From assembly GCA_012845835.1 (NCBI GenBank), contig JABAKD010000023.1, forward strand, positions 8,826,840 to 8,890,839: a DNA stretch of 64,000 nt, read 5' to 3'. Made by a program: the position numbers and the translations under genes. How positions within the stretch are numbered: the first letter of the stretch is position 1; every line of letters begins with the position of its first letter. The notes under the pieces were generated by a model. It was not told the DNA's origin. It ran no database searches and saw nothing but the letters and a program-made list of their open reading frames with translations. Origin of the DNA: Undaria pinnatifida. Taxonomy: Eukaryota > Sar > Phaeophyceae > Laminariales > Alariaceae. Below are positions 45,268-56,444 of this stretch, piece by piece.

Positions 45268-45895
45268 ACGCATGCCACGGTAGAGGTGCACCACATATTT
45301 TCCTATACTACTTTTCATTTTGAGAGATGAAGACCTCTCGGAAGAAAACTGTTTTGGACTAATTTTTCTATAGCTCCCTGGAAGAAAAATGGCGGTTTTC
45401 TTGAACGAACGTTTTGCGGTTGCTCAACTCAAGGAATTATACAATTGAAAACAAATTATCCATATACTTTCTTGTGTGCAAAAATGTCTATCGATCCATG
45501 ACGTCGGGGTGTCGAAGGACACCGAATTTTCAGGAGAGACGACCCGAGAGCTGGTTTTGAACCCGGCGATTTCGTTAAAGAAAAGTTAGGAGGGCTACCT
45601 TAGAACGAAGCATCTTTGGAGAAAAACGAAACTGCTGACGGGTGACAAATCCCGTAGCCTACAGGCTGTTTCACGAAGAGAATTAATGCAAGAAAATAGC
45701 GTATTTCCGACGATTTGGCGTTAACCCCTTTAGAGCCCCCAAATCCCTCCCTATACTAACTTCGAGTAAGTTCTTCCCTGAAAAGTGTTTCCAGGTTGTG
45801 AAGGGGTTAAGGAGTCCCGTCATTCAGAACCCATTTCAGACGAAAACTGCTATATATAATATACCCAAAGTGCTACCTCGATCGTAACATCCGTC
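45268..45895 (+). mobile_element. Family-A element, copy 4, with insertions
   Basis: Left end GACGCATGCCACGGTAGAGG at 45268, right end GTGCTACCTCGATCGTAAC...CCGTC at 45895. The interior is enlarged by about 210 bp near 45370-45585 and by the nested TTAA element at 45725. Confidence 0.8.
45725..45806 (+). mobile_element. 82-bp element with TTAA duplication nested in family A
   Basis: The family-A consensus GGGTTAAGGAGCC is here split as TTAA, 82 bp, TTAA. The insert starts CCCCTTTAGAG and ends GTGAAGGGG, so it has short terminal inverted repeats (CCCCTT/AAGGGG). TTAA duplication is the hallmark of piggyBac-type transposition. At 82 bp it would be a minimal non-autonomous element. Confidence 0.75.
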
Positions 45896-45929
45896 ATTGA
45901 CTTCGCTATTTAAGAAAGTGCAATATCTT

Positions 45930-46060
45930 TTGGGCACCCTGATTCTCCGAATGACGGGTGTCCTTCAATCCGATACACCGAAACGTCTCTCCGCTACTTG
46001 AAGCATTGAAATTTGTTGTGTACACCACGACCAAGGCCATGAGAAATTGTTCATCGAGTC
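45930..46060 (-). mobile_element. Family-A remnant
   Basis: CCGAATGACGGGTGTCCTT, TTGTTGTGTACACC and AAGGCCATGAGAAATTG follow the reverse family-A order. Ends not recognisable. Confidence 0.5.
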
Positions 46061-46193
46061 GGTTGTGCAATGAGTATTTTGGGCGGGCGGATAGTTGCAG
46101 GCCTTTCTTTGGAGGCCGTACGATATCTTAACAGTTGCACCCTTTTGAGCGAATCAATGTTTTTTTTGTCTGTTTTGGCGCAGCGTAGCTTAC

Positions 46194-46487
46194 GACGCAT
46201 CCTACGGCAGACAAATGTAGCACGTTCCGTGGGAAACGGTTCTTGGATTTGACAGGTCTCCTTCGCCGAAAATCGTCGGAAATCGGCTACTTGTTGTTTT
46301 GGCATGAACAGCAGAATAATTGGTTATCGTTGTGTGCCTACCTCGTACGTAGGCGATAGGATTTTTCCTCCGGTGGTAGCAGTTTTGGATTGCTCCCAAA
46401 ATCAGATTTCGGGAGAGGTCTTAAGCTCCAAACTTTATGAACCTCGGAAAAAGAGTGGTGTGCACCTCTAGCATCGTAGCACGCGTC
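46194..46487 (-). mobile_element. Family-A element, copy 5
   Basis: Left GACGCATCCTACGGCAG, right TGCACCTCTAGCATCGTAGCACGCGTC. GAAAATCGTCGGAAATCGGC and GGGAGAGGTCTTAAGCTCC match the reverse consensus. Confidence 0.8.
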
Positions 46488-46710
46488 TGACTTTTAAGGC
46501 GCACGACTTCTGTTCTGATGCTGACTCATCCCACGCTAGAGGCAGCTAGATAGGCTCTAGGTGCAGCAGAAGTTTCTGAGCTCCTGTTACAATTGACATG
46601 ATGTCCATTAGGAGCCCTACACCTCACAGACAGGAAACATTGCCTCGAAGATGGCATTCGGCCGCGCAATCTGAAGGACATGCATCATCTGCTCTATCTA
46701 CCTAATGAGT

Positions 46711-46962
46711 CATCCCACGGTAGGGGTTGCAGTTGTATGATTGCGCCAAAAAGTCCCTGGGCGATTGATTTCTTCATGTGAGGAACTGCCGATCAATGAA
46801 GTAATTTCACGAACACATTTTATTTTTGGATTAAGGCATAGAAGCTTGGTCGGGTTGTGCGACCGACCGCTTTCAAATTCCTTTTTCGGGCGAGATGTTG
46901 AGTTCCTCATGGGAGGAGCTCAGGGACTTTCTCATGCTGCGGTGCATCCCTACCGTGGGATG
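46711..46962 (+). mobile_element. Family-E inverted-repeat element, 252 bp
   Basis: The ends are CATCCCACGGTAGGGGTTGCA and the inverse TGCATCCCTACCGTGGGATG, giving terminal inverted repeats of about 20 bp. No coding capacity. A related single end (CATCCCACGCTAGAGGCAG) lies at about 46526. Confidence 0.8.
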
Positions 46963-47298
46963 GCTCTATTCCTAACATTTACATATTTTTATTATATATT
47001 TATTCTTTTACATGTATTAAGTACCTGGTGCTGAAGACGGTGTAGTTCCACACTCAACTGAGGAGATCAACCCCGGTCTCAGATGATTTGGTATTCAAAA
47101 CCGCGCAAATAAATGCTGTTACCTTGGGTTGACTCTGCTCCTCGCTTTGAGGGAAGTCTTGTACTCCATCACCCAAACAAACGTTACAAATTAACTACAA
47201 GTAAGCGAAACACGATGACCAAACCCGTATTGCCCAACGCTAGATAACATAAACAAACGTTCACATCTCAAAAACGTTAGTAATAATAGTGGCTTTTC
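46963..47298. other. Intergenic, AT-rich, no gene seen
   Basis: No recognised feature. 47262-47298 resembles the DNA before the family-A fragment at 1716, so that repeat extends about 35 bp to the left of the assumed end. Confidence 0.4.
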
Positions 47299-47647
47299 GA
47301 CGCGTACAACGAGAGAGATGTCGGAGCACATTTAAACTGGGTGAGGTTCCTTTTTATGGAGCTTAAGAAGAAAGAAATCCCACTTGCTTGGAGTTGATAA
47401 AACTGCCACCGAATGAAAAATATCATGCACATGACCTAGGTACACACAACAAGAATCATAAAAGAAAACAATTACCTATTTCTGGGATTAAAGATATCGC
47501 TGTCATTCAGAAACCATTTTGGAGAAAACGCGCTGTCTCTATTGCGGCACGCGTCTTCGCACCGACGATTCTGAATTAATAAAGGAGATCCGTAACTCAC
47601 AAACCGTTACAGACGAAAAGTGCTACCTCGTCTATCGTAACACGTCT
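47299..47647 (+). mobile_element. Family-A element, copy 6
   Basis: Left GACGCGTACAACGAGAGAG, right GTGCTACCTCGTCTATCG...CACGTC. It contains an additional internal GTCTCTATTGCGGCACGCGTC, so it may be two overlapping or nested copies. Confidence 0.75.
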
Positions 47648-48088
47648 CAATTGATGACGTACGATATACTTCGAAGTATATAGTCTACAGAGAGAGCTCC
47701 TGAACTGAGTGAACCGCACAAAAAACAGCTGCTACCCCACGATAGCTCGCGTAGCTTGCGTCAGCGCGGTGTGCGCGGTCACAAAATAGCAGCAAAATAG
47801 GGGCAAGGTTTATTCGTTGATTCTGGGAGGCATACCACCTACTAGCTCAAACAAAGCACCTTTTCGGATTTCTATTCCCACATTGATTGGTGACCGGTTC
47901 CGCTAAATCGAGGAAACTACTAAAATACCTTTAACTTTGGGAAACCCATCAATTCTGCGTTTTTTCTAAACTACTACTCGAAGTGTGTACTTTGTGTTAG
48001 TGTTTGTACAGCCACCCCACGGAATTGTTCATCGCGCAAAAATATCAGCAATGCTTCCCCAAAACCATGTGTTTCGTCGTGAGGTATG

Positions 48089-48345
48089 GACTCGCGATAC
48101 GACAGCGGTAGCACTTTTGCCCTGAAAAGGTTGGTAAATTTTGCGGCTTTCTTAAGCCAAAATCGTCGGATAAACCCGCCATTGTTTTGCATGATTCTCG
48201 TTGTGTACCTGGGCCCCATTTATTTGGGTTTTTCATCCGGTGGTAGCAGTTTTTTGTTGGCTCCCAATCAGCTCTTTTTGGGAGAGGCCCCAAAGAGAAG
48301 AACCTCCGAATAAAACTGGTGCACCTCTTCTATGTCATATACATC
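48089..48345 (-). mobile_element. Family-A element, copy 7
   Basis: Left GACTCGCGATACGACAGCGG then TAGCAC, interior CCAAAATCGTCGGATAAACC and TTTTTGGGAGAGGCC, right GGTGCACCTCTTC. Confidence 0.75.
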
Positions 48346-48346
48346 G

Positions 48347-48915
48347 AGGTACCGTGAGGTGCGAGGAAAAGGTCGTAGGGGCATCAGCTTCGGTTGGGAG
48401 TAGCACCGATTTCTTCTGTCTGACAGATTTTCTAGTTTTATTGGCGTGGAGGCATAAGAAGCTCAATGAGGCAGGAAAGGAGTGAGAGCCTGGGGGGGAG
48501 GCTAACGCAGAGTGTGCTTCCTCCAACACCGCTGCTGTGCTCTCTTCCGGACTTTTTTCTATGGAACGTATACAAAGTAAGTTATCCTATATTGTCTAAA
48601 TACATTCCTATTGCCACGGCCATGGGCGCTTGCTTACAGATATTATGTTGTCTAAAGAAGCGTTCTCGTTTTTCTGCTTCCTTATCGGCGCTTGAGGCGC
48701 TTACGTCTATCAAACTTGTCCAGAGGAAGAACGTTCTATCACCGAGAGCACTCTTTTTGTGATATAAGCTAGCTAGATTCTACGCGTTGTCTTCTCCGCT
48801 CACAATAAACCGTTTAAGATTCGCTTCTTCTTGTGACCGACAGACCAAACCTCTGCGGGCTGTTTTACCGAATATTTTGCTAGCTGTACTGACACACTCT
48901 TACATTAGAGCCCAC
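48347..48915 (+). repeat. Family-D repeat, uninterrupted copy
   Basis: From GAGGTACCGTGAGG through GGCGCTTGAGGCGCTTACG and ATCACCGAGAGCACTC to GCTGTACTGACACACTC. The second copy is split at 49210-49532 and 50129-50325. Confidence 0.8.
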
Positions 48916-49209
48916 CATGAATAGTCCTATATATGCAGACCTCTAGAAGGTCAAAGGGCGACCAAAAAAATCATCCCAAAACACCGGGAAAAGGGGTCAA
49001 AGATGCGGCTATTCGAAATAAAGATAACAGGCTATTGATTTCCCCACACCTCGAAATGGGGCTAAGATGCTTCATTGCATAGGATACACTACCACCTTAT
49101 GATGGAGCTCACAACATGTTGCAGTGGGAGCTCGAAGAAGGCTATGTACCTATACATAGCAATCGTCCTAAGAAGACAGCCCTGCCGACGACGGCAAGTA
49201 TAATATGTG

Positions 49210-50325
49210 GAGGTACCGTGGGATTTGAGGGAAAGGACGCAGGAGCATCAGCTTCTTCTGGTACATTTCTAAATAGTAGCTTGGAGCCATGAGAACAAGG
49301 AGGAGGCAGGAAAGGAGCGAGAGCCTAGGGGTGAGACTCGTGCCGAGTTCGCGTCCCCCACCGCTGCTGTCGTGGTTTCTTCTAGACTTTTTTTTGTGAA
49401 ACGTACGAAGAACGTTCTCCTAGATGTTGCGCTCTCCTGTTTGCGCTTGAGGCGCTCACAGCTACTTTGTCCGGAGTTGAGCGTTCTCAATGCTCGATCT
49501 TCTTTCTGGCGCTTGCGGCGCGTACATATATATATAGATACATGCATCTCTAAAAAACCATCAGATTTATCGCCTTAAAGGATTTATAGCTTCCACGCAC
49601 AAATTGCCCGCCCGTCTCCCCCCCCCCCCCCCCCCTCCGCCCCCGCCCCCCCCCCCCTCCGCCCCCGCCCCCCCCCCCTCCAACCCCGCCCCGCTTGATC
49701 AAAACCAGGCCACCACGTCCTTTAAAACTCCGCTCTCCCCTCACCGGTTATTCGACTTACAGAATTCACTCGATAAAGGATACATTTCCCTCCACAGCTG
49801 TCAGATTTTGTCCCCCTCAGAAACGGGTTTTATAGTTTCCGCGCACAGACTGACTAACATCACCCTGTTGACCCTGATAGCTACACTGTGTTTGTAACGG
49901 GAGTCGCCGACCTATATCCTTAAGGAGGACACACAACCCGTACTACGCGCGATCGGAATATCACACACAGCTTGCAAAGATGAGTTTGGACAAAATCTTC
50001 GATCTCACAGCTGGAGTGTAATTCGAATATCACACACAGCTTGCAAAGATGAGTTTGGACAAAATCTTCGATCTCACAGCTGGGGTGTAATTCCATTTTG
50101 TATAATATACATATATATATATATATTGTCCAGGGCCCTGGGGAAGAGCGCTCCATCACCGAGAGCACTCTTTTGTGATAATAGCCTAGCTAGATTCTAC
50201 GGGGGTTGGTTTGTCTACTCAGAATATTCCGTTCAAAGTTATCTTCCTGAGACCAATTGACCAAAACTCTGTGGGCTACATTACTGTAAATCTATTGCCA
50301 ACTGTACTGACACTCTATCACATTG
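49210..50325 (+). repeat. Family-D repeat, second copy, split by a family-B element
   Basis: 49210-49532 matches the first 340 bp of 48347-48915 (GGAGGTACCGTGGG, GAGGCAGGAAAGGAG, TTGAGGCGCTCAC). 50129-50325 matches the remainder (TCACCGAGAGCACTCTTTTG, TAGCTAGATTCTACG, CAACTGTACTGACAC). The intervening part is family B. Confidence 0.8.
49533..50128 (-). mobile_element. Family-B element inserted in family D
   Basis: It runs from GATACATGCATCTC to the CAGCTGGGGTGTAATTCC end, with TATATATATA on both sides. It contains the C-rich counterpart of the poly-G units, and a 69-bp tandem duplication at about 49956-50092 that includes AAGATGAGTTTGGAC twice. Because the interrupted family-D copy is recognisable, this gives the full extent of one family-B element, about 0.6 kb. 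Confidence 0.8.
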
Positions 50326-50635
50326 ATCGTAAAGCGCGTCTTCTATGGACATACTTCGAAGTACATAATAATATATATTTAAACATGTATATATTTATGC
50401 TATCTATGTGTACGGCAGAGGTTCATTCGTTTATTTTTCCCGAGGATCGTAACCAGTTGAAGAGCTCTCCACACCCCTCAGAGGCAAAAATGCATTTTTC
50501 GAGAAAAGTTGCAAGGAAAGGCAGCCCGACGAACAAACTCATCATGGTCTACAATTGGTGGAAAAAATGAACGTTGGTTGGATCAAGGCTACCCGTAAGG
50601 GGGAGTACTCCCACTTTCCCCCCCCGGGGTCTGAG

Positions 50636-51590
50636 CGATCATACCATATCATATCATATACCATATCATACATATCATACCATATCATACCATTTCATAC
50701 CACATCATATCATATCATACCATATCATACCATATCATATCATAATATACCATATCATGCCACATCATACCACATCCTACCATATCATATCATATACCAT
50801 ATCATATCACAGCATACCATATCCTAACATATCATATCATATACCATATCATAATATATCATACCATATCATACCATTCTATACCACATCATATCATATC
50901 ATACCATATCATACCATTTCATACCACATCGTATCATACCATACCATATCATATCATACCATACCATATCATGCCACATCATACCCTTTCATACCACATC
51001 ATACCATATCACACAATATCATATCATATCATATCATAACATACCATATGATACCATTTCATACCATATCATACCATATCATATCATATACCATATCATA
51101 CCACATGATACCATATTCTACCATATCATATCATATTCCATATCATCATACCATATCACACCATATCATACCATACCATACCATATCATATCATAACATA
51201 CAATATCATACCATTTCATACTACGTCATATCATATCATACCATATCATACCATATCATATCATATCATACCATATCATATCATATCGTACCATATCATA
51301 TCATTTCATATCATACCATATCATACCATATCATATCATAACATACGATATCATACCCCATGTCATACCATATCCTACCATATCATATCATATACCATGT
51401 CATACCATATCATTCTACATCATACCATTCCATACCAAATCATATCATACCATACCATATCATACCATATCATATTATAAAAATTAAAATACACTCCATC
51501 ATATATATCATAACATAACATATCATACCGTATCATACCATATCCTACCATATCATATCATACCATATCATACCATATCATCCCATATCA
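50636..51590 (+). repeat. ATACC/ATATC pentamer satellite, about 950 bp
   Basis: Nearly unbroken CATAC/CATAT/CATTT pentamers, interrupted by a small AT-rich break with AAAATACACTCC at 51480-51500, which resembles a family-B start. Confidence 0.97.
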
Positions 51591-51785
51591 TACTCGCGCG
51601 AGTGACTCTGTACCTCACTGACAAAAAACACGTTCAGCGATCTTTTTTGTTGCAGCGTCTCAAACCATGGGTCTCTTTTTCGTATTAATATCGGGAACGT
51701 TGAACAGCTCGAAGAGAAAGAAAGCCTGGCGACCGCGAGGGACAGGGGGCTCACTCGCGCGAAAGGCACCGAGCCACTGAAAAAC
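51591..51785 (+). repeat. Family-C repeat, copy 1 (GCGCGAG ends)
   Basis: Starts ACTCGCGCGAGTGACTC (a perfect 12-bp palindrome and flank), ends CTCACTCGCGCGAAAGGCACCG, about 195 bp. Two related copies follow with the same spacing of the two motifs (160-180 bp). Confidence 0.65.
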
Positions 51786-51857
51786 CAAGGGGCCAAACAC
51801 GAATGATCCCCCTACCGCACCATTGATGGGTCGTCGCTGAAAAACAAGAATCATAAT

Positions 51858-52124
51858 GACGCCAATTAATTACGATAGAGGTGCACAACGTTTTTCTTCT
51901 GGGGTTCCCCATTTTACGAGCTTATGACCTCTCCCAAAATCTGAATTGCGGAGAAAAACCAAAACTGCTGAAACGAAGAACGATGAAAATTCCATGGCTA
52001 AGGTATAGAACGAGAATCGCGCTGAAGAAGAAAAGGTTTCCGGCAACGATGGGATGTAAAGGAAGGAGCCCTGTCACTCACAAACCATTTCAGACGAAAA
52101 GTGATACCTCTAGTAGCACGCGTC
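51858..52124 (+). mobile_element. Family-A element, copy 8
   Basis: Left GACGCC...TACGATAGAGGTGCAC, right AGTGATACCTCTAGTAGCACGCGTC. A separate end fragment (GCGCTACCTCTAGATCG...) follows at 52200-52232. Confidence 0.8.
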
Positions 52125-52232
52125 TAATAATGTGCATTCTAACGTTTGCATCATGAATAGGTCTAGGAACAGCGTCATTCTGAAAATGTTGTCGCCCAAA
52201 GCGCTACCTCTAGATCGTAACACACTCGTCTA

Positions 52233-52509
52233 CGGAGCTCCTCCCGTGAACAACTTCAGAGCTCCTACTTGGTGAGCTGGTCCTCCACCTCCGCCGTAGG
52301 TCTAAGGTAGGGCGGGGGCGGGGGGCAATCTTAGAATCTCGTTTTGCAGTCGCCCTCGACGATTGCCGTGCTGTAGACGTGCTGCAGCACCTCTTTTTCT
52401 TTGCTGAGCCCCCTCGCCGGAGGCGCTTCTAACTTTGACCCCCAAAGACAAAGACCACGTACACGGTATTGTTGCGTTGTGCCCCCTGTTTTCACTGGTG
52501 GATTGGAGC
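52233..52509. other. No gene seen
   Basis: No recognised feature between the family-A remnant and the next family-C repeat. Confidence 0.4.
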
Positions 52510-52715
52510 CACCCACGCGAGTGACTCTGTGCCTCGTCCAGCCAAAATAATTGTGAAGGTTTGCCTGGCTTGTCCGCAGCGCGTGGGTAATAATTACATT
52601 TTGGACGCATATCGCAAAATAATATATCGCTGCTGCTACAACAGCACGAAAAAGCCAGGACCGCAACTAGGAACAGGGGTAGGAGGTTTTATCCGCGCGC
52701 GGGTGACCCCGATCC
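52510..52715 (+). repeat. Family-C repeat, copy 2
   Basis: Starts CACCCACGCGAGTGACTCTG, ends ATCCGCGCGCGGGTGACCCC. The interior has CCGCAGCGCGTGGG, comparable to GTTGCAGCGTCTC in copy 1. Confidence 0.6.
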
Positions 52716-53360
52716 GCACACACAAAAAAAATACACACATGAACTTGGAAACCCCCTACCTTGTACATACATGTAGGTTTTTTGGTCCGGAGCTGACTTC
52801 TAGGCAAAATGAGAGCGCATCCGAAAGACCATCCCCATGGCCTGAGTCGTTCTACGGTAGGTGGTAGCCCCCCCCCCCCCCCAGTTTTTCTTAAACGAAA
52901 TCGACAAAAAATAATCATGCGACAAAGAGTGCAAACCGACAACGGCATTTCAACAACGGCTTTGCGTTTCAAGAAGTCCCTCCCTTCCTTCAGACAATAG
53001 TATTTGCAAGCAAAAAGTGCCGCACCTTGATTGACAGCAGCCTGCATGACGAGTGTTAGAGCAATTCGCGCCATATTATTTGGGTTTCTCGTTCATATTT
53101 GAGAGCGGTCGTAAGTCCCTGGTCTTTTTCGGTTGGGCGGTACTCATCGGCATACATACGCACGCCACACGAGGTGTTGTTGTGTTCCGTCAATAATTGG
53201 CAGCAAAAATGAGAGATGAGAGCCACTCAACCGACAAAACTTGGAGTATAAATAAACCCGAGGGTTCAATGAAAAATGGGGGTGCCCTGACACTTACTTG
53301 CTAATATACTAGACGTAACAATTTTCGTTGAAAACCCTCATATAATTATATATATTTATA
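52716..53360. other. No gene seen
   Basis: A C14-type tract at 52868-52883. The short ORFs are not protein-like. No repeat partner noticed. Confidence 0.4.
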
Positions 53361-53625
53361 TGTGCTATGATAGAGGTGCACCGTGCCCATTTTTCGTGGG
53401 GCTCTTCGCTTGTAGAGGAGGTCTAAACCTCACTCACAAACTGATTTTGAGTAAACTGAAAGTCCGACCCGGCGAACAGACCCGTGGCTGGCCTAGCTCA
53501 GTAGGTAGAGGTATAGAAGAAAAAAACAGACTGTAAGAGTGCAAAAGCGACATTCCGACAACAACTATTGTGGGTGAAGACGCCCTGTCATACAGAAAGG
53601 AAAAACCGAAAACGTTGTACGCGTC
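53361..53625 (+). mobile_element. Family-A element, copy 9
   Basis: Left TGTGCTATGATAGAGGTGCACC, right GTTGTACGCGTC. The interior is diverged. Confidence 0.65.
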
Positions 53626-53892
53626 TAAAATAGTTTCAAAGATGATGTTGGGTTCCTGAGCTCAAAACCATCCACAAAACGATCCTTGGTTTTGTTTTTT
53701 GCTCCAAAATATGTTTGCATACCCACAGAGGCCATGCGTTTGTTTAAATCGGGGGTGTCCTTTCGGTTTTTCCCAGAGTGTCAGTTTTGTTGCATGAATG
53801 AGGTCACTGAGGCCCTCAAGTCAAGACCCTGACCTAGGGTACCGTACGCGGGGATTTGATACCCTCATGTTCATGACCGATCCGGTGTTCAC

Positions 53893-54095
53893 CACCACTC
53901 CCTCGAGTGACTCCATACCTTACTGACAATTTTTTATTCTATTTTTTAGGGCGATTGTTTTCGCGCAGAGGTGTATATAGACTATACCATATCATCGCTG
54001 ATTCAAATCGTCGACGCAAAACATCTCGGAGCTGTTCGAGGGAAACCGCAGAATAATTCTGGGGTTACTCGCGCGAGCGACCCCGAGCCTCTCCA
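53893..54095 (+). repeat. Family-C repeat, copy 3
   Basis: Starts CACTCCCTCGAGTGACTCC, ends GGTTACTCGCGCGAGCGACC. The spacing of the motifs matches the other two copies. Confidence 0.6.
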
Positions 54096-54113
54096 GGAAA
54101 CGGATGTACGAAA

Positions 54114-54392
54114 GACGCGTGCTACGTGCGGGAGAGGTGCAACATTTTCCTTTTTCGAGGTTCTCTTCAGTTTGGGAGCTTAAGACGTCTTCCCCAAACA
54201 CTGTTGTGGAGAAAAATAAACAGCTGACCTTGATGAAAAATTCTATGGCCTAGGTACACAACAAAAATCATGCACAAACAATGGCCTATTATATATTTAT
54301 CTTCCGACGATTCTGGGTTAAGGAGCCCCGTCATTCAGAAACCGCTTCAGACGAAAAAAAGTGCTCGCACCTCTATCATCGTAGCATGTGTC
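54114..54392 (+). mobile_element. Family-A element, copy 10 (well preserved)
   Basis: Left GACGCGTGCTACGTGCGGGA, right GTGCTCGCACCTCTATCATC then GTAGCATGTGTC. All interior landmarks are present in order. Confidence 0.85.
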
Positions 54393-54761
54393 CAAAGTAT
54401 GATAGCTCAAACGCGGTACAGTGGCAGGGTGCAGAAATATCTTTCTGGGCTCTCTTGATATGAGGAGGAATAGGTCAATAGCTTACACCCGAAAAATGAC
54501 CTCGAAGGCCCATTCGTTCGCACCAACGGGAAACTTGGCAGCGCTGCACCAGTAGATCATGCAATAGAGCGCTGAGCAGGGGTTGGGGTATCTAGAGAGC
54601 AAAAACAGAGGGAATTAATCTCTCACAGCACGGGCGTCGAAGCTACCTGTGCTGACGGTTTGGTATCCTCGTAAACCGCCTTTCCATATAGTACAAAACT
54701 CGAACGTCCTATTGAGTCGTTCTCTTGCACTACGATTATCCTGACACGCACAACCCGACCA

Positions 54762-55025
54762 GACGCTTGCTACGATAGAGGTAGCATTTTTTGGCTGCTA
54801 TTTTGGAGGGGGGGTTGTTTGGATCCTTGTTAACCCAAAACCGTTGGAAATAGGCCGTATTTATTTCATGATTCTTGTTGTGTCCTAAAGGCCATGGTAA
54901 TTTTTTCCGGTCTAACATCTCGTTACTTTTCTCCGAATCAGTGTTTTGGAGAGGTCCTGACCTCTCGAATTCAGGAACCGCAGCCGAAAAAAAGTAGTGC
55001 ACACCTCTATCGTAAAGCGTGTTCT
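54762..55025 (-). mobile_element. Family-A element, copy 11
   Basis: Left GACGCTTGCTACGATAGAGG then TAGCA, right TGCACACCTCTATCGTAAAGC. The interior runs in reverse order (TTAACCCAAAACCGTTGG). Confidence 0.8.
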
Positions 55026-55149
55026 CAGTTGAGGAGGTCAATCGCCCAGGAACATTTCATTTGGCCAAAAAAGATAACTCCCCCTACCGAACTATAGGCC
55101 CCTCTGAGGGAAAATGATGCGCCACCGCCACCGTTGCATGCGCCACACC

Positions 55150-55368
55150 CTACCCTCCCGTCGCCTCGGGTCGTAGCAGCGGCCTTGGTGTACCGAATCC
55201 AGGTTCCGTTGCTCGCTTAGGCTGCCTGTTCTTACTGGCGAGGACCCCCTCACTGGATACAATGTATCCTCGGTATTCAAGTAGCCGCCGGGCCGCGGAT
55301 GGATGTGGCGGCGGAACTCTAACCACGTCACCGTACTTGGCGTTTTTCCTCGCAAACATGTTCGACAA
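55150..55368 (-). CDS. Possible orphan exon, unknown product
   Basis: A 72-codon frame with protein-like composition (VRVPPPHPSAARRLLEYRGY, then LASKNRQPKRATEPGFG) ending at a potential donor GGAGG|GTAGGG. No homologous family was recognised and no second exon was found downstream, where a family-A element begins. Could be chance. Confidence 0.2.
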   Translation of the reverse strand: MSNMFARKNAKYGDVVRVPPPHPSAARRLLEYRGYIVSSEGVLASKNRQPKRATEPGFGTPRPLLRPEATGG

Positions 55369-55488
55369 GAATCAAACATACTACGCACACCAACCCCACC
55401 CACCCCCGCAACCTTACTCCCTCTCTCAATATCACCGCCAGTGCCATCTTCCGTACACAGCAACTTTAGGCACCGCTCGGTCGTACCA

Positions 55489-55513
55489 CCCCCCCCCCCC
55501 CCCCCCCCCCCCT
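55489..55513 (+). repeat. Poly-C tract
   Basis: About 22 consecutive C, which creates poly-Pro in the overlapping ORFs. Confidence 0.95.
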
Positions 55514-56444
55514 GACCAGCCGCAATTATTGCCTAAATTGTTTACGTCTATTATATTGCTCTGTTGTACCTCTTCTCCCCCCCCCGCCACGTCTCCTGTC
55601 CAACCGCAATGGCTTCAATGGTTTACCTCCAGAGCCCTCAATCCTAAAAAATCAAGCCATATTCGACACCAATCACCGACTGCATCGGCCTTAACGCCAA
55701 CTTCACCCCCCCCCGCGATTGCTCCACGGTGATGCGGTGGTGGTGCGGTGATGCTTGTGCGTTTCCACGCGATCTCGATAATCGCGTGTTTTAATTCCAA
55801 CCTTAGAACACTGCAGCTACTTAAAAGAAACCCTCGGTCACCACCACTGGTCTCTACAATATTACTGGCATCATTACTGCGCCTTCATGACTCCCGCACT
55901 GAAGTACTGCGGACTTGTCGCCCGCGGAGAGGACTTCTCGCCCGCGGAGAGGCCACCCGTGACACATGGTAAGGGAAACGTTCACCATTGCATTGGCTTT
56001 GAGACTCGTTGTCTGGAGACCTCTACGTCCCACCCAAAAAAGTGTGTGTTTTCTCATCAATAAATTGAAAGTGCTACACCGGGTTCTCCCAATGACAACG
56101 CATAATACAATATAGTATAGTATTATTGTTGCCCTTCCGACAATATAGCGTACATGATACCATTCCGATGAAAGTCGAACATCCTTCCATAAGGCAGCAG
56201 CAGCAAGTAGTGTAGTAGTAGGTTAGTAGTAGTATCTATGTCCTTCTGCCAACAATTTCCCTATTTATTTCCTGTCCCCTCACCTTCTTATTGTATTTAC
56301 CAGTTACTTCCCGTCCCCGCATCTGGTTTTTGGCTAAAAATGCACTCATATGGCTAAACATGAACGACATCCCGTCAGGATTGGATAAAAGCGGCCCCGT
56401 CATTCGGATAACAGTATATACAAAAGCGGTATGTGTTTGACATC
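55514..56444. other. Intergenic, no gene seen
   Basis: CTTGTCGCCCGCGGAGAGGA and CTTCTCGCCCGCGGAGAGGC form an 18-bp tandem pair at about 55913-55950. A partial family-A right end (GCGGCCCCGTCATTCGG) lies at 56390. Confidence 0.4.

Noticed and set aside
50555-51341. 255-codon ORF rich in Tyr-His-Ile-Ser
   Set aside because: Translation of the ATACC/ATATC pentamer satellite.
53490-53511. GGCCTAGCTCAGTAGGTAGAG resembles the D-arm/A-box of a tRNA
   Set aside because: No T-arm (GGTTCGANNCC), no acceptor pairing and no anticodon stem in the next 60 bases. It lies within a family-A element where the consensus already has GGCCTAGGTACACAACGAG.
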